From contig NZ_LR880474.1 in NCBI RefSeq assembly GCF_904066215.1, positions 3,100,001-3,164,000 of the forward strand: a DNA stretch of 64,000 bases, written 5' to 3'. Positions 55,056 through 63,173 of the stretch are shown one piece after another; position 1 is the stretch's first letter, and every line of letters starts with the position of its first letter. The stretch comes from Microbacterium sp. Nx66. GTDB lineage: Bacteria > Actinomycetota > Actinomycetes > Actinomycetales > Microbacteriaceae. The notes beneath the pieces are model-generated. The model ran no database searches and was not told the DNA's origin. It saw only the letters and a list, made by a program, of their open reading frames with translations. Both the position numbers and the translations under genes were made by a program.

Positions 55056-55101
55056 TCCGGGGCCGGAGCGCAACCCCTGGCCGCGGGCCCCGCGGGAGGA
55101 G

Positions 55102-55107
55102 TACCGT
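55102..55107 (+). promoter_or_regulatory. -10 box TACCGT, leaderless start
   Basis: TACCGT ends 7 nt before ATG 55115 of the POT transporter. GGAGGAG upstream is too far to serve as a ribosome binding site. Confidence 0.5.
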
Positions 55108-55114
55108 CCCACGC

Positions 55115-56584
55115 ATGAGCACCACCGCGCAGCCGCCCGCCTCCCGCGACGAGGACACCCGCTTCTTCGGACAGCCGTGGTCGCTCGTGCACATCTTCGG
55201 CGTGGAGATGTGGGAGCGCTTCAGCTTCTACGGCATGCAGGGCATCCTGCTCATCTACCTGTACTTCTCGGTGACCGACGGCGGCCTCGGGCTTCCAGAG
55301 GCGGTGGCGGGCGGGATCGTCGGCGCGTACGGCGGCTCCGTGTACCTGTCCACCATCCTCGGGGCCTGGCTCGCCGATCGGCTGTTCGGCTCCGAGCGGG
55401 TGCTGTTCGTCAGCGCCATCGTCATCGTCTCGGGCCACCTCGCCCTCGCGCTCCTGCCGGGGTTCGTCGGCGTCGGGGTCGGACTCGTGCTCGTGGCCCT
55501 GGGCTCGGGGGGCCTGAAGGCGAACGCCACGTCGGTCGTGGGGACGCTGTACCGTCCGGACGACGAACGACGCGACGCCGGGTTCTCGCTGTTCTACCTC
55601 GGCATCAACCTCGGCGCCTTCCTCGGACCGATCCTCACCGGGCTGCTCCAGTCGACCCTCGGCTTCCACTGGGGGTTCGGCCTCGCCGCCCTCGGCATGA
55701 CGCTGGGTCTCGTGCAGTACTCGTTCGGCCGCCGCGGCCTGCCCGCCTCCGCGCGTGAGGTGCCGAACCCACTCCCCCGCACGCGCTACCCGCTGGTCGC
55801 CGGCATCGCGGTCGGTGCGGTCGTCGTGATCGCGGTGCTCGTGCTGACCGGAGTCATCCAGGCCGACAACCTCGCCACGATCGTGATCGGGGTCACCGTG
55901 GTCGCCGCGGTCGCCTACTTCGCGGTGATCCTCGGCAGTCGCCGCATCGACGCCACCGAGCGCTCGCGGGTCTGGGGGTTCCTGCCGCTGTTCCTCACGA
56001 GCGTTGCGTTCTGGTCGCTGTACCAGCAGCAGTTCACGGTGCTGACGATCTACTCCGACAAGCGGCTCGACCGCGACCTGTTCGGGTGGGAGATGCCGGT
56101 GTCGTGGGTGCAGTCCATCAACCCGGTGTTCATCATCATCCTGTCCGGGGTCTTCGCGGCGATCTGGACGAAGCTGGGGAAGCGCCAGCCGTCGACCCCG
56201 GTCAAGTTCGGACTGGCCGCCATCATCATGGGCTCCGCGTTCCTGCTGTTCCTGCCGTTCTCCGGCGGCGGTGCGAACTCGACGCCGCTGCTCGCGATCG
56301 TCGGCATCCTGTTCGTGTTCACCGTCGCCGAGCTGCTGCTCTCGCCGGTCGGGCTGTCGGTGACGACGAAGCTCGCCCCGGCCGTCTTCCACACGCAGAT
56401 GGTCGCACTGTTCTTCCTGTCCATCGCGCTCGGCACCGCCATCTCGGGCGAGCTCGTGAAGTTCTACGATCCGGGGAACGAGGTGCCGTACTTCTCGATC
56501 CTCGGCGGCATCGCGATCCTCGTCGGCATCGGACTGCTGCTGAGCGTGAAGCCAGTGCTGCGGCTCATGCGCGGCGTGCGGTGA
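55115..56584 (+). CDS. POT/PTR2 family proton-coupled peptide transporter
   Basis: A 489-residue membrane protein with about fourteen helices. The ExxER motif is in VEMWERFSFYGMQGILLIYL (near residue 30) and the PTR2 signature in FYLGINLGAFLGPILTG. It imports di- and tripeptides with protons across the cytoplasmic membrane. It is a single gene convergent with the GNAT gene downstream, with a 15-bp gap. Confidence 0.92.
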   Translation: MSTTAQPPASRDEDTRFFGQPWSLVHIFGVEMWERFSFYGMQGILLIYLYFSVTDGGLGLPEAVAGGIVGAYGGSVYLSTILGAWLADRLFGSERVLFVSAIVIVSGHLALALLPGFVGVGVGLVLVALGSGGLKANATSVVGTLYRPDDERRDAGFSLFYLGINLGAFLGPILTGLLQSTLGFHWGFGLAALGMTLGLVQYSFGRRGLPASAREVPNPLPRTRYPLVAGIAVGAVVVIAVLVLTGVIQADNLATIVIGVTVVAAVAYFAVILGSRRIDATERSRVWGFLPLFLTSVAFWSLYQQQFTVLTIYSDKRLDRDLFGWEMPVSWVQSINPVFIIILSGVFAAIWTKLGKRQPSTPVKFGLAAIIMGSAFLLFLPFSGGGANSTPLLAIVGILFVFTVAELLLSPVGLSVTTKLAPAVFHTQMVALFFLSIALGTAISGELVKFYDPGNEVPYFSILGGIAILVGIGLLLSVKPVLRLMRGVR

Positions 56585-56599
56585 CGGCCGCGCCGCCGA

Positions 56600-57289
56600 T
56601 CACGCGGTGAAGAGGTAGCCCCGACCGGCCTCGAAGCCGCCGATCGTGAGACCGCTGCCGAGCAGGCCCTCCATCTGCGCGCGCAGGCGCAGCCGCCACT
56701 CGTGCGCGGCCGCGGGGTCGGATTCCCGCATGCTCTCGATGTCGTCCGGGATCTCCAGCGTCTCGACGACCGCATCCTCCGCCGGGGGCTTGGCGATGTC
56801 CGCGAGGGCCCACTCGACGTCGAGGCGGTCGCTCTCGTCGCCCGCGTCGCCGCCGCCGAAGATGCCGTAGCGGTTCACCGAGTAGCCCGTGGCGCGGGCG
56901 CCGAGGACGGTGAGGAAGAAGTGCGCGTTGCGGGCGACCAGCGGGTCGAAGGTCCACGTGATGCGGCCGACCTCGCGGGAGAAGGCCCACTGCCGCTGGT
57001 GCTCCTTGAGCTCCCGCCCCCATCCGCGCCCTCGGTACTCGGGCAGCAGGGCCGTGATGTGCGAGTGCATGGCACGGCGGGCCGGTTCGCCGAAGAAGGC
57101 GATCGAGGCGCCGACCATGCGCTCCTCGTCGCTCTCGCCGTCGAAGAAGCCGACGACGTAGTTGCCCGACTGCTGCAGGGCGCGCAGGGTCCCGGCGTCC
57201 ACCACGCGCTGCGGACCCCGGATGGAGTCGAGCAGGCTCTGGGCGTCGAGGATGAGTTCAACGGTGTCGAGATCGCGGATGGTTCGCAC
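56600..57289 (-). CDS. GNAT-like acetyltransferase (COG3375-like)
   Basis: A 229-residue protein. The acyl-CoA loop is HITALLPEYRGRGWGRELKEHQR (about 76-98), containing the R/Q-x-x-G-x-G/A pattern; the C-terminal half, with NRYGIFGGGD, matches the poorly characterised COG3375-type subgroup. GTG 57289 follows a CAGACT box at 6 nt. Substrate unknown. Confidence 0.75.
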   Translation of the reverse strand: MRTIRDLDTVELILDAQSLLDSIRGPQRVVDAGTLRALQQSGNYVVGFFDGESDEERMVGASIAFFGEPARRAMHSHITALLPEYRGRGWGRELKEHQRQWAFSREVGRITWTFDPLVARNAHFFLTVLGARATGYSVNRYGIFGGGDAGDESDRLDVEWALADIAKPPAEDAVVETLEIPDDIESMRESDPAAAHEWRLRLRAQMEGLLGSGLTIGGFEAGRGYLFTA

Positions 57290-57295
57290 GATCCC

Positions 57296-57301
57296 AGTCT
57301 G
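57296..57301 (-). promoter_or_regulatory. -10 box CAGACT, leaderless start
   Basis: CAGACT, GGGATC, then GTG 57289. The 12-mer is identical to the one in front of hemQ. Confidence 0.5.
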
Positions 57302-57337
57302 CCCCTCCTCCGCCCGTTCGCGGAAACCGACCCCGGG

Positions 57338-57976
57338 TCACCGGTGCGGAAAGGCCTGTCCCCCGCCCGCGGCGAGCGCCTCCGCGACGATGCGGAGGTG
57401 GTCCTCGGCCATCTCCGCCGGCAGCGGCGGCAGGATCCCGTCCCAGAACGCGAGCACCGCGCCGCGTCCCTGCATCATGCCGGCCGGACGGCCCAGCGCC
57501 CACATGTGCATGTGCGCGGAGCCGTCATTCCAGCGGCCGAAGTGACAGCGGGCGACGCCGGGGATGCTCTTGACCGCCTCCGACACGCGCTGCATCAGCG
57601 GTCCGAGAGCGGCGAGCACCTCCTGCGGGGCGTTCTCGAGGAGCCAGTGCTCACGCGGCGCGACCCCGCCGATGAACGGCAGGCCGCCGACATCCCACCC
57701 GGCACGCACCTGCCAGAGGTCGTCGTGCCAGATGGTGTGCACGCTCGGACCGCAGTGGCCGCACTCGGCCGGGTCCTGCTCGCCGGCTCGGGGTTCCTCC
57801 GGCACGAGCATCGGCTCCAGCGGTCGCATCGTGATGCTCTCGAACGCCCAGGGCAGGCCTTCCGCGAGCGCCGAAGCGTCGAGCACCTCCCCGATCGGGA
57901 GCCGTCGGTGGTACGCGGAGTCGGCGGGGTGCTGCACGGGCGCGGAGTCGTCGGTCATCCGGCCATGCAACCACAT
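57338..57976 (-). CDS. HIT-like protein
   Basis: A 212-residue soluble protein. HFGRWNDGSAHMHMWALGRP resembles a histidine-triad active-site strand but has H-M-H-M-W instead of H-x-H-x-H, so nucleotide hydrolase activity is doubtful. ECGHCGPS gives a possible metal pair with other residues. GGAGGGG before ATG 57976 supports that start; the ATG at 57958 is the alternative. It is divergent from an MFS gene. Confidence 0.65.
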   Translation of the reverse strand: MWLHGRMTDDSAPVQHPADSAYHRRLPIGEVLDASALAEGLPWAFESITMRPLEPMLVPEEPRAGEQDPAECGHCGPSVHTIWHDDLWQVRAGWDVGGLPFIGGVAPREHWLLENAPQEVLAALGPLMQRVSEAVKSIPGVARCHFGRWNDGSAHMHMWALGRPAGMMQGRGAVLAFWDGILPPLPAEMAEDHLRIVAEALAAGGGQAFPHR

Positions 57977-58002
57977 CGGCCCCTCCCCTCCGGGAACGCC
58001 GA

Positions 58003-58008
58003 TAGCCT
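58003..58008 (+). promoter_or_regulatory. -10 box TAGCCT, leaderless start
   Basis: TAGCCT, GAGCCG, then GTG 58015 of the MFS gene. The box lies 27 bp from the divergent HIT-like start. Confidence 0.6.
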
Positions 58009-58014
58009 GAGCCG

Positions 58015-59457
58015 GTGGGTGCGAACGACGACAGAGCCAGGAAACGCCTCTCCCGTACCCCTCCGCAGTGGGCGGTCATCGCCGTGCTCGCGTTCGCGGG
58101 CCTGTGCTCGTCGTTCATGTTCACCCTCGTCGTGCCGCTGCAGGCCGAGCTGCCGCAGCTGCTGAACTCCTCCCGCGAGGACACCACCTGGGTGGTCACG
58201 ATCACCCTGCTCGTGGCCGCCGTCGCGACCCCCATCTCCGGCCGTCTCGGCGACATGTACGGCAAGCGCCGCGTCGTCATCGTGCTCCTCGCGATCCTCA
58301 TCGTGGGCTCGGTCATCGCCGCGCTCTCCGGATCGATCGTCGGCGTGATCATCGGCCGCGCCCTCCAGGGGGCCGTGACCGGCGTCGTCCCCCTCGGCAT
58401 CGCCATCATGCGCGATGTGCTGCCGCCTGAGCGCCTCGGCACCGCGGTGGCCCTGATGAGCGCGACCATGGGCGTCGGCGGGGCGATCGGCATGCCCGTC
58501 GCCGCACTGCTCGCCGAGAACGCCGACTGGCACATGCTGTTCTGGCTCGCCGCCGCCCTCGGAGTCCTCGGGCTGCTCCTCGTGCTCGCCGTGGTGCCGG
58601 AGGACGTGCTCCGCTCCCCCGGCCGCCTCGACGTGCTCGGGGCCATCGGACTCGCGATCGGCCTCACGGGCCTGCTGCTGTTCGTGTCGCGCGGCGCCGA
58701 GTGGGGCTGGACGGCACCGCTCACCCTCGTCTGCGTGATCGGCGGCGTTGCGGTCCTGCTGCTGTGGGGCTGGTATCAGCTCCGCGCGAAGGATCCGCTG
58801 CTCGACCTGCGGGTCGCCGCTCGGCCCGCCGTCCTCTTCACGAACATCGCCGCGATCGGCATGGGCTTCGCCCTGTTCGCCTCCAACGTCACCTTCCCGC
58901 AGATGCTGGAGATGCCGGCGGTGGGCGGCGCCGGGTTCGGGCTCGACATGGTGGCCGCCTCGCTCGTCATCATGCCGGCGGGTCTGGTCATGATGGTGAT
59001 CTCGCCGCTGTCCGGATGGCTGGAGCGCACCGTGGGGCCGCGTCCGCTCTTCACCGTCGGCGCCATCGCGATCGTGCTCGCCTACGTCTTCGTGCTGCTG
59101 TGGTCGACCGAGGTGTGGCACATCTTCGTCGCCAACATCTTCATCGGCGTCGGAATCGGGTTCACCTTCGCCGCGATGCCCATGATCATCATGCGCTCCG
59201 TGCCCGCAAACGAGACCGGGGCGTCGAACGGGCTCAACGCGCTGTTCCGCTCCGTGGGCACCTCGACGGCCTCGGCCGTGATGGGCGGGGTGCTCGCGGC
59301 GATGAGCGTCGACGTCGGAGGCGTGGCCGTGCCGACGCGGACGGCGTTCGAGGTGTGCTTCTGGCTCGCGATCGCCGCCGGCATCGTGGCCGTGATCCTC
59401 TCGCTGTTCATTCCGCGGCGCCGTGCCACGGAGCAGCACCCCTCGCTCCCCGGCTGA
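58015..59457 (+). CDS. MFS drug:proton antiporter, DHA2 type
   Basis: A 480-residue membrane protein with about fourteen helices. The loop 2-3 motif is SGRLGDMYGKRRVV (near 78-91) and the antiporter motif C is GVGGAIGMPVAALL, both typical of EmrB/QacA-like exporters. Likely exports lipophilic compounds; no regulator adjoins it, and the divergent HIT-like gene offers no clue. A hairpin follows its stop. Confidence 0.87.
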   Translation: MGANDDRARKRLSRTPPQWAVIAVLAFAGLCSSFMFTLVVPLQAELPQLLNSSREDTTWVVTITLLVAAVATPISGRLGDMYGKRRVVIVLLAILIVGSVIAALSGSIVGVIIGRALQGAVTGVVPLGIAIMRDVLPPERLGTAVALMSATMGVGGAIGMPVAALLAENADWHMLFWLAAALGVLGLLLVLAVVPEDVLRSPGRLDVLGAIGLAIGLTGLLLFVSRGAEWGWTAPLTLVCVIGGVAVLLLWGWYQLRAKDPLLDLRVAARPAVLFTNIAAIGMGFALFASNVTFPQMLEMPAVGGAGFGLDMVAASLVIMPAGLVMMVISPLSGWLERTVGPRPLFTVGAIAIVLAYVFVLLWSTEVWHIFVANIFIGVGIGFTFAAMPMIIMRSVPANETGASNGLNALFRSVGTSTASAVMGGVLAAMSVDVGGVAVPTRTAFEVCFWLAIAAGIVAVILSLFIPRRRATEQHPSLPG

Positions 59458-59465
59458 CTCGGCCC

Positions 59466-59531
59466 GTCGCAGATTCGCGTCGGGGTCGCAGGGATTGCCG
59501 CAGAACGTGCGACGTGCGGCGGATCTGCGAC
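59466..59531. terminator. nested hairpin GTCGCAGAT/ATCTGCGAC between convergent genes
   Basis: The outer arms are 59466-59474 and 59523-59531, extended by wobble pairs; an inner pair GTCGCA/TGCGAC is at 59485-59490 and 59508-59513. It lies 8 bp after the MFS stop and 13 bp before the convergent stop. A fifth distinct palindrome type in the window. Confidence 0.7.
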
Positions 59532-59544
59532 GCGGCGCCGGGTC

Positions 59545-59943
59545 TCAGCGGGAGATCGTGCGCGGATCCGGGTCGTCGGCACGCGGTGGCCGGAGGCGGG
59601 CGGGCAGCGGCCACGGCAGGGTGAACCGTGCGGTCGCGGGTCGGGTCATGTCTCCGAAGTCGTCGACCTTCACGACGATGCGCCCCGGAACCCCTTCTTC
59701 GTCTGGTGTCACTTCGAGGATGCGCACCCGGAGCGGGCGGTCCCCCTCGCCCTCGAGCATCCACGGATCGGCGAGCCACGCGATGCCGTGCTCCTCCAGC
59801 GCGGCCTCCGCGTCCAGCCACTCGCCGGGGGTGGAGACCCTGCGTCCGAGCACGTCGACGGCGACCCAGTCCGCGCCCTCCGGATGGATCCAGCCGAGCA
59901 GCTCCCCGTCGTCGCGGCGGTGCGGAGTCCAGGCGTGAGGCAT
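59545..59943 (-). CDS. small soluble protein of unknown function
   Basis: A 132-residue acidic protein without membrane segments. Trp-rich strands (LLGWIHPEGADWVAVDVLG, GIAWLADPWMLEG) and a C-terminal PWPLPARLRPP suggest a small beta fold. The frame is well used, with a leaderless promoter and a downstream hairpin. No family recognised. Confidence 0.6.
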   Translation of the reverse strand: MPHAWTPHRRDDGELLGWIHPEGADWVAVDVLGRRVSTPGEWLDAEAALEEHGIAWLADPWMLEGEGDRPLRVRILEVTPDEEGVPGRIVVKVDDFGDMTRPATARFTLPWPLPARLRPPRADDPDPRTISR

Positions 59944-59949
59944 CCCCCG

Positions 59950-59955
59950 ATGCTA
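59950..59955 (-). promoter_or_regulatory. -10 box TAGCAT, leaderless start
   Basis: TAGCAT, CGGGGG, then ATG 59943. Confidence 0.55.
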
Positions 59956-59971
59956 GCCACCCCTGCCCTCG

Positions 59972-60060
59972 ATCAGGCGCTCGCGCGAGACCATGCTCAC
60001 TGCCGTTCCAGAAGCCTGATGCCGCGCGGATGCCTGCGTTGACGCGCGGGGCAGGCGTCC
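59972..60060. repeat. family R4 repeat, second copy
   Basis: GCCTGATGCCGCGCGGATGC at 60014-60033 continues to 60038 and matches 38118-38142 in reverse with one change. AGGCGCTCGCGCGAG at 59974 and GGCAGGCGTCCGGAGTCA at its right edge match other units at 38010-38100. It ends at the stop codon of the following minus-strand gene. Confidence 0.6.
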
Positions 60061-60064
60061 GGAG

Positions 60065-61030
60065 TCAGTGCGTGTACTCCATGAGCTCGACCCCGAGCAC
60101 GCGGAAGGCGTCGTGCGCACGGAGGCGGTGGCTGATCGAGAGGTCGTCGAAGCACACGATCATCGAGTAGGCGACACCGGCCCGCGGCCCCGCGAGCACA
60201 CCGGCCTCGGCGCGCACCCCCCGATCGCGGCCGGTCTTGTTCACGAACAGCAGGCCGTGGGCATCGTGCTCGTGTGCGAAGGGGTCGAGCCCCGTCGAGG
60301 CGGCCACGAGACTGAGGTCCTGGTTGAGGCTGAGCCACTCCGACACCTGGGCGCTGACCGCGGCATCCACCACCTGGGAGTTGACGAGCGCGGAGAACAG
60401 ACCCGCGAGCTCGCGTGCCGACCCCACGGCGACCTGCGGGGCGTCGTCCGGACCGCGGCGGTCGCGGAACCGGTCGAGCAGGGCGGTGCGCCGCAGACCC
60501 AGTTCCTCGATGCGCTCCCGCACCCGGTCATGCCCCACCTTCTGCAGCAGGATGTTCACGGCGATCGGATCTCCGGCGGTGGCGGCCAGCACGGCGAGAT
60601 CCTCCAGCGGCAGCGCCGGTGCCCGCAGATGCCGCCACAGGCCGGAGCTCTCCACGGCTTCGACGCTCGAGCGCTCGACGATCTCGAGAGGGTCGAGAGC
60701 GCCGGACTCGAACGCCGCCGCCACCTCGATGAGCAGGGGGACCACACCGAGCCCCGCGACGGGCATCGTGACGTGGTCGTCCCCCGCCAGCACGTGCACA
60801 TGGGAGTCGAGGTCGACCACGTGCACCGACACCTGTGCCCCGGCGTTCGCCAGGCCTTCGAGGGCCTTCAGCGTCGAGGTGAACGACCGCCGACCGACGG
60901 CCACGCGACGCGGCAGCCGGCGGGCTCCCGGCCGCTGCGAACGGCGACCGCTGGCCGACTCGGGCGCGCTCCCGGACGCTCCGGGAGCCGAGGCGTTCCG
61001 GAACGCGTCACCAGGGTCGGTCGCACCCAC
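60065..61030 (-). CDS. class A beta-lactamase-fold protein lacking the catalytic Ser and Lys
   Basis: A 321-residue protein. From residue 60 it follows the serine beta-lactamase/D,D-peptidase fold: VTMPVAGLGVVPLLIEV corresponds to the helix that normally carries SxxK, but has G93 for Ser and V96 for Lys; SDN is replaced by GDP in AGDPIAVNIL; only FVNKTGRDRG (KTG) is kept. It lacks a signal peptide (the N terminus is Ser/Arg-rich). It is therefore probably a non-hydrolytic homologue, perhaps a binding or scaffold protein. GTG 61030 follows AAGGA. Confidence 0.75.
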   Translation of the reverse strand: MGATDPGDAFRNASAPGASGSAPESASGRRSQRPGARRLPRRVAVGRRSFTSTLKALEGLANAGAQVSVHVVDLDSHVHVLAGDDHVTMPVAGLGVVPLLIEVAAAFESGALDPLEIVERSSVEAVESSGLWRHLRAPALPLEDLAVLAATAGDPIAVNILLQKVGHDRVRERIEELGLRRTALLDRFRDRRGPDDAPQVAVGSARELAGLFSALVNSQVVDAAVSAQVSEWLSLNQDLSLVAASTGLDPFAHEHDAHGLLFVNKTGRDRGVRAEAGVLAGPRAGVAYSMIVCFDDLSISHRLRAHDAFRVLGVELMEYTH

Positions 61031-61142
61031 GCGTGGTCCTTCAGGAGGGGGAGGGATACTGCGCTTCCGGGAAGGGGCGCCCCGGCGGCAGGGCTATCGT
61101 AACCCCACCGCCGGGGCGCGTCTCACAGAGTGCGGAGGTTCG

Positions 61143-63128
61143 TCACCAGATGGTCACCCGGGAAGACTCCGGAAGCCACAGGGCGTCCTTCTCGGTGACC
61201 CCGAAGGCCTCGTAGAACGCGTCGATGTTGCGGACGATCTGGTTGCACCGGAACTCGTTGGGCGAGTGCGGGTCGATGGTCAGCAGACGCAGCGTCTCGG
61301 CGTCCCGGCTCTTCTGCTGCCAGACCTGTGCCCACGACAGGAGCAGCCGCTGCACACCGGTGTAGCCGTCGATGACCGGGCCTTCGACGGGCTCAGGGAC
61401 CGCGGGATCGGCGCGCAGGGACAGCTCATACGCCTTCAGCGCGATGCCGAGCCCGCCCAGATCGCCGATGTTCTCGCCGATGGTGAGGGCGCCGTTCACA
61501 TGGTGCTCGGCGTCCAGCCCCTCCGGCACGAGGGCGTCGTACTGGGCGATGAGCTCTTTCGTGCGCTCCTCGAAGGCGGCGCGGTCGGCGTCGGTCCACC
61601 AGTCCTGCAGGCGCCCCTCGCCGTCGTACCGGCTGCCCTGGTCGTCGAAGCCATGGCCGATCTCATGCCCGATGACCGCGCCGATCCCGCCGTAGTTCGC
61701 CGCCGCGTCGCGCCCCGCGTCGAAGAAGGGGTACTGGAGGATGGCCGCGGGGAACACGATCTCGTTCATCGAGGGGTTGTAGTAGGCGTTCACCATCTGC
61801 GGCGGCATGTGCCACTCGGTGCGGTCGATCGGCTTCCCGACCTTGTCGATGTTGCGGTCGTGCTCGAAGATCGCCGCGCGGCGCACGTTGCCGAGGAGGT
61901 CGGCTGGGTCGATCGCGAGGGCCGAGTAGTCCCGCCACACCTCCGGGTGCCCGATCTTCGGCGTGAAGGCGTCCAGCTTCGCGAGCGCACGCTGCCGGGT
62001 CTCGGCGGTCATCCACTCCAGCGTCTCGATGCTCTGCCGGTACGCCTCGACGAGGTTCGCGACGAGCTCGTCCATGGCGGCCTTCGCCGTCGGCGGGTAG
62101 TGCCGCTCGACGTAGACCTTGCCGATCGCCTCGCCGAGCGCCCCCTCGGTGACCGACACGCCCCGCTTCCAGCGCTCGCGGATCGTGGGGACGCCGGTGA
62201 GCTGGGTGCCGTAGAACGAGAAGTTCTCCTGCACGAGGTCGTCGGTGAGGTAGGGCGCCGCCGCGTGCACGACCTTCGCACGCAGCCAGGCCTTCCAGTC
62301 GTCCAGCCGCTCGGGAGTGAGCAGGCCGCCCAGCCCTTCGAAGAAGCTCGGCTGCGCGACGACGACCTCGTCGAACGCCCGCGGGTTCGTCGGCGTCACG
62401 GCCTCGCGCCACGGGGTGAGGTCGACGCCGGTGAGGGCCTGGAGCTCGTCCCACGTCTTGAGGTTGTAGGTCGCCACCGCGTCACGGCTGCGCACGTTGT
62501 CCCAGTGGTGCCCGGCGAGCTCGGTCTCCAGGGCGATGGAGCGCTCGGCCTGCGCGGCGGCATCGGCGACACCGGCGAGAGCGAGCAGGCGCTCGAGGTG
62601 CTCCCGGTACGCCGCGCGGGTCTCTGCGAAGGTGTCGAGACGGAAGTAGCTCTCGTCCGGCAGCGAGAGTCCGGCCTGCACGAGCACCGGGAGGTAGCGC
62701 TCCGGGTTCCCGGGGTCGCCGTCGACATAGAGGCCGATCACCGCCGCCCGGCCCTCCCGGTCGTAGGTCCCCACGGTGCGCAGGAAGGCCGGGATGCCGT
62801 CGATCGCGTCGATCTCGGCGAACGTCTCGGCCAGCGGGGTCACACCGGCGGCGGCGATGCGATCGGTGTCCATGAAGCTCGCGAAGAGGTCGCCGATCTT
62901 GCGGGCGAGAGTCCCCTCCTCCGCCTCCTGCGACTCCTCGACGATCGCGCGCACATCCTTCTCGGCCTGCTCGGCCAGCAGATGGAAGGAGCCCCAGCGC
63001 GCCTTGTCTCCGGGGATCTCGGTGCGAGCGATCCAGGCGCCGTTCACGTGACGGTAGAGATCGTCCTGCGGGCGGATGTCGGGGCTGAGGTCGTCGAGCG
63101 CGAGGCCCGCGGGAAGCACATCGGTCAT
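61143..63128 (-). CDS. M13 family zinc metallopeptidase (PepO/neprilysin-like)
   Basis: A 661-residue peptidase. HEIGH (near residue 488) supplies two zinc ligands and the catalytic Glu, GENIGDLGG the third ligand, and NAYYNPSMNEIVFPA the substrate-binding Asn-Ala-x-Tyr motif. There is no signal peptide, so it is probably cytoplasmic and degrades oligopeptides. About eight residues (VPEPVEGP) near 576-583 derive from an R2 unit. A TAGGCT box is 7 nt upstream of ATG 63128. Confidence 0.93.
   Translation of the reverse strand: MTDVLPAGLALDDLSPDIRPQDDLYRHVNGAWIARTEIPGDKARWGSFHLLAEQAEKDVRAIVEESQEAEEGTLARKIGDLFASFMDTDRIAAAGVTPLAETFAEIDAIDGIPAFLRTVGTYDREGRAAVIGLYVDGDPGNPERYLPVLVQAGLSLPDESYFRLDTFAETRAAYREHLERLLALAGVADAAAQAERSIALETELAGHHWDNVRSRDAVATYNLKTWDELQALTGVDLTPWREAVTPTNPRAFDEVVVAQPSFFEGLGGLLTPERLDDWKAWLRAKVVHAAAPYLTDDLVQENFSFYGTQLTGVPTIRERWKRGVSVTEGALGEAIGKVYVERHYPPTAKAAMDELVANLVEAYRQSIETLEWMTAETRQRALAKLDAFTPKIGHPEVWRDYSALAIDPADLLGNVRRAAIFEHDRNIDKVGKPIDRTEWHMPPQMVNAYYNPSMNEIVFPAAILQYPFFDAGRDAAANYGGIGAVIGHEIGHGFDDQGSRYDGEGRLQDWWTDADRAAFEERTKELIAQYDALVPEGLDAEHHVNGALTIGENIGDLGGLGIALKAYELSLRADPAVPEPVEGPVIDGYTGVQRLLLSWAQVWQQKSRDAETLRLLTIDPHSPNEFRCNQIVRNIDAFYEAFGVTEKDALWLPESSRVTIW
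61378..61401. repeat. single R2 unit inside the M13 peptidase gene
   Basis: One CCTTCGACGGGCTCAGGGAC unit, read in the opposite orientation from the other two coding copies, as VPEPVEGP. It falls in a loop between GENIGDLGG and the C-terminal domain. Confidence 0.75.
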
Positions 63129-63135
63129 GCGCTCC

Positions 63136-63141
63136 AGCCTA
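63136..63141 (-). promoter_or_regulatory. -10 box TAGGCT of the M13 peptidase gene
   Basis: TAGGCT lies 7 nt before ATG 63128; GGAGCGC between them could also act as a weak ribosome binding site. Confidence 0.45.
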
Positions 63142-63173
63142 TGGCCGGGGTCCCCCACGGTGTCCAGACGGCG

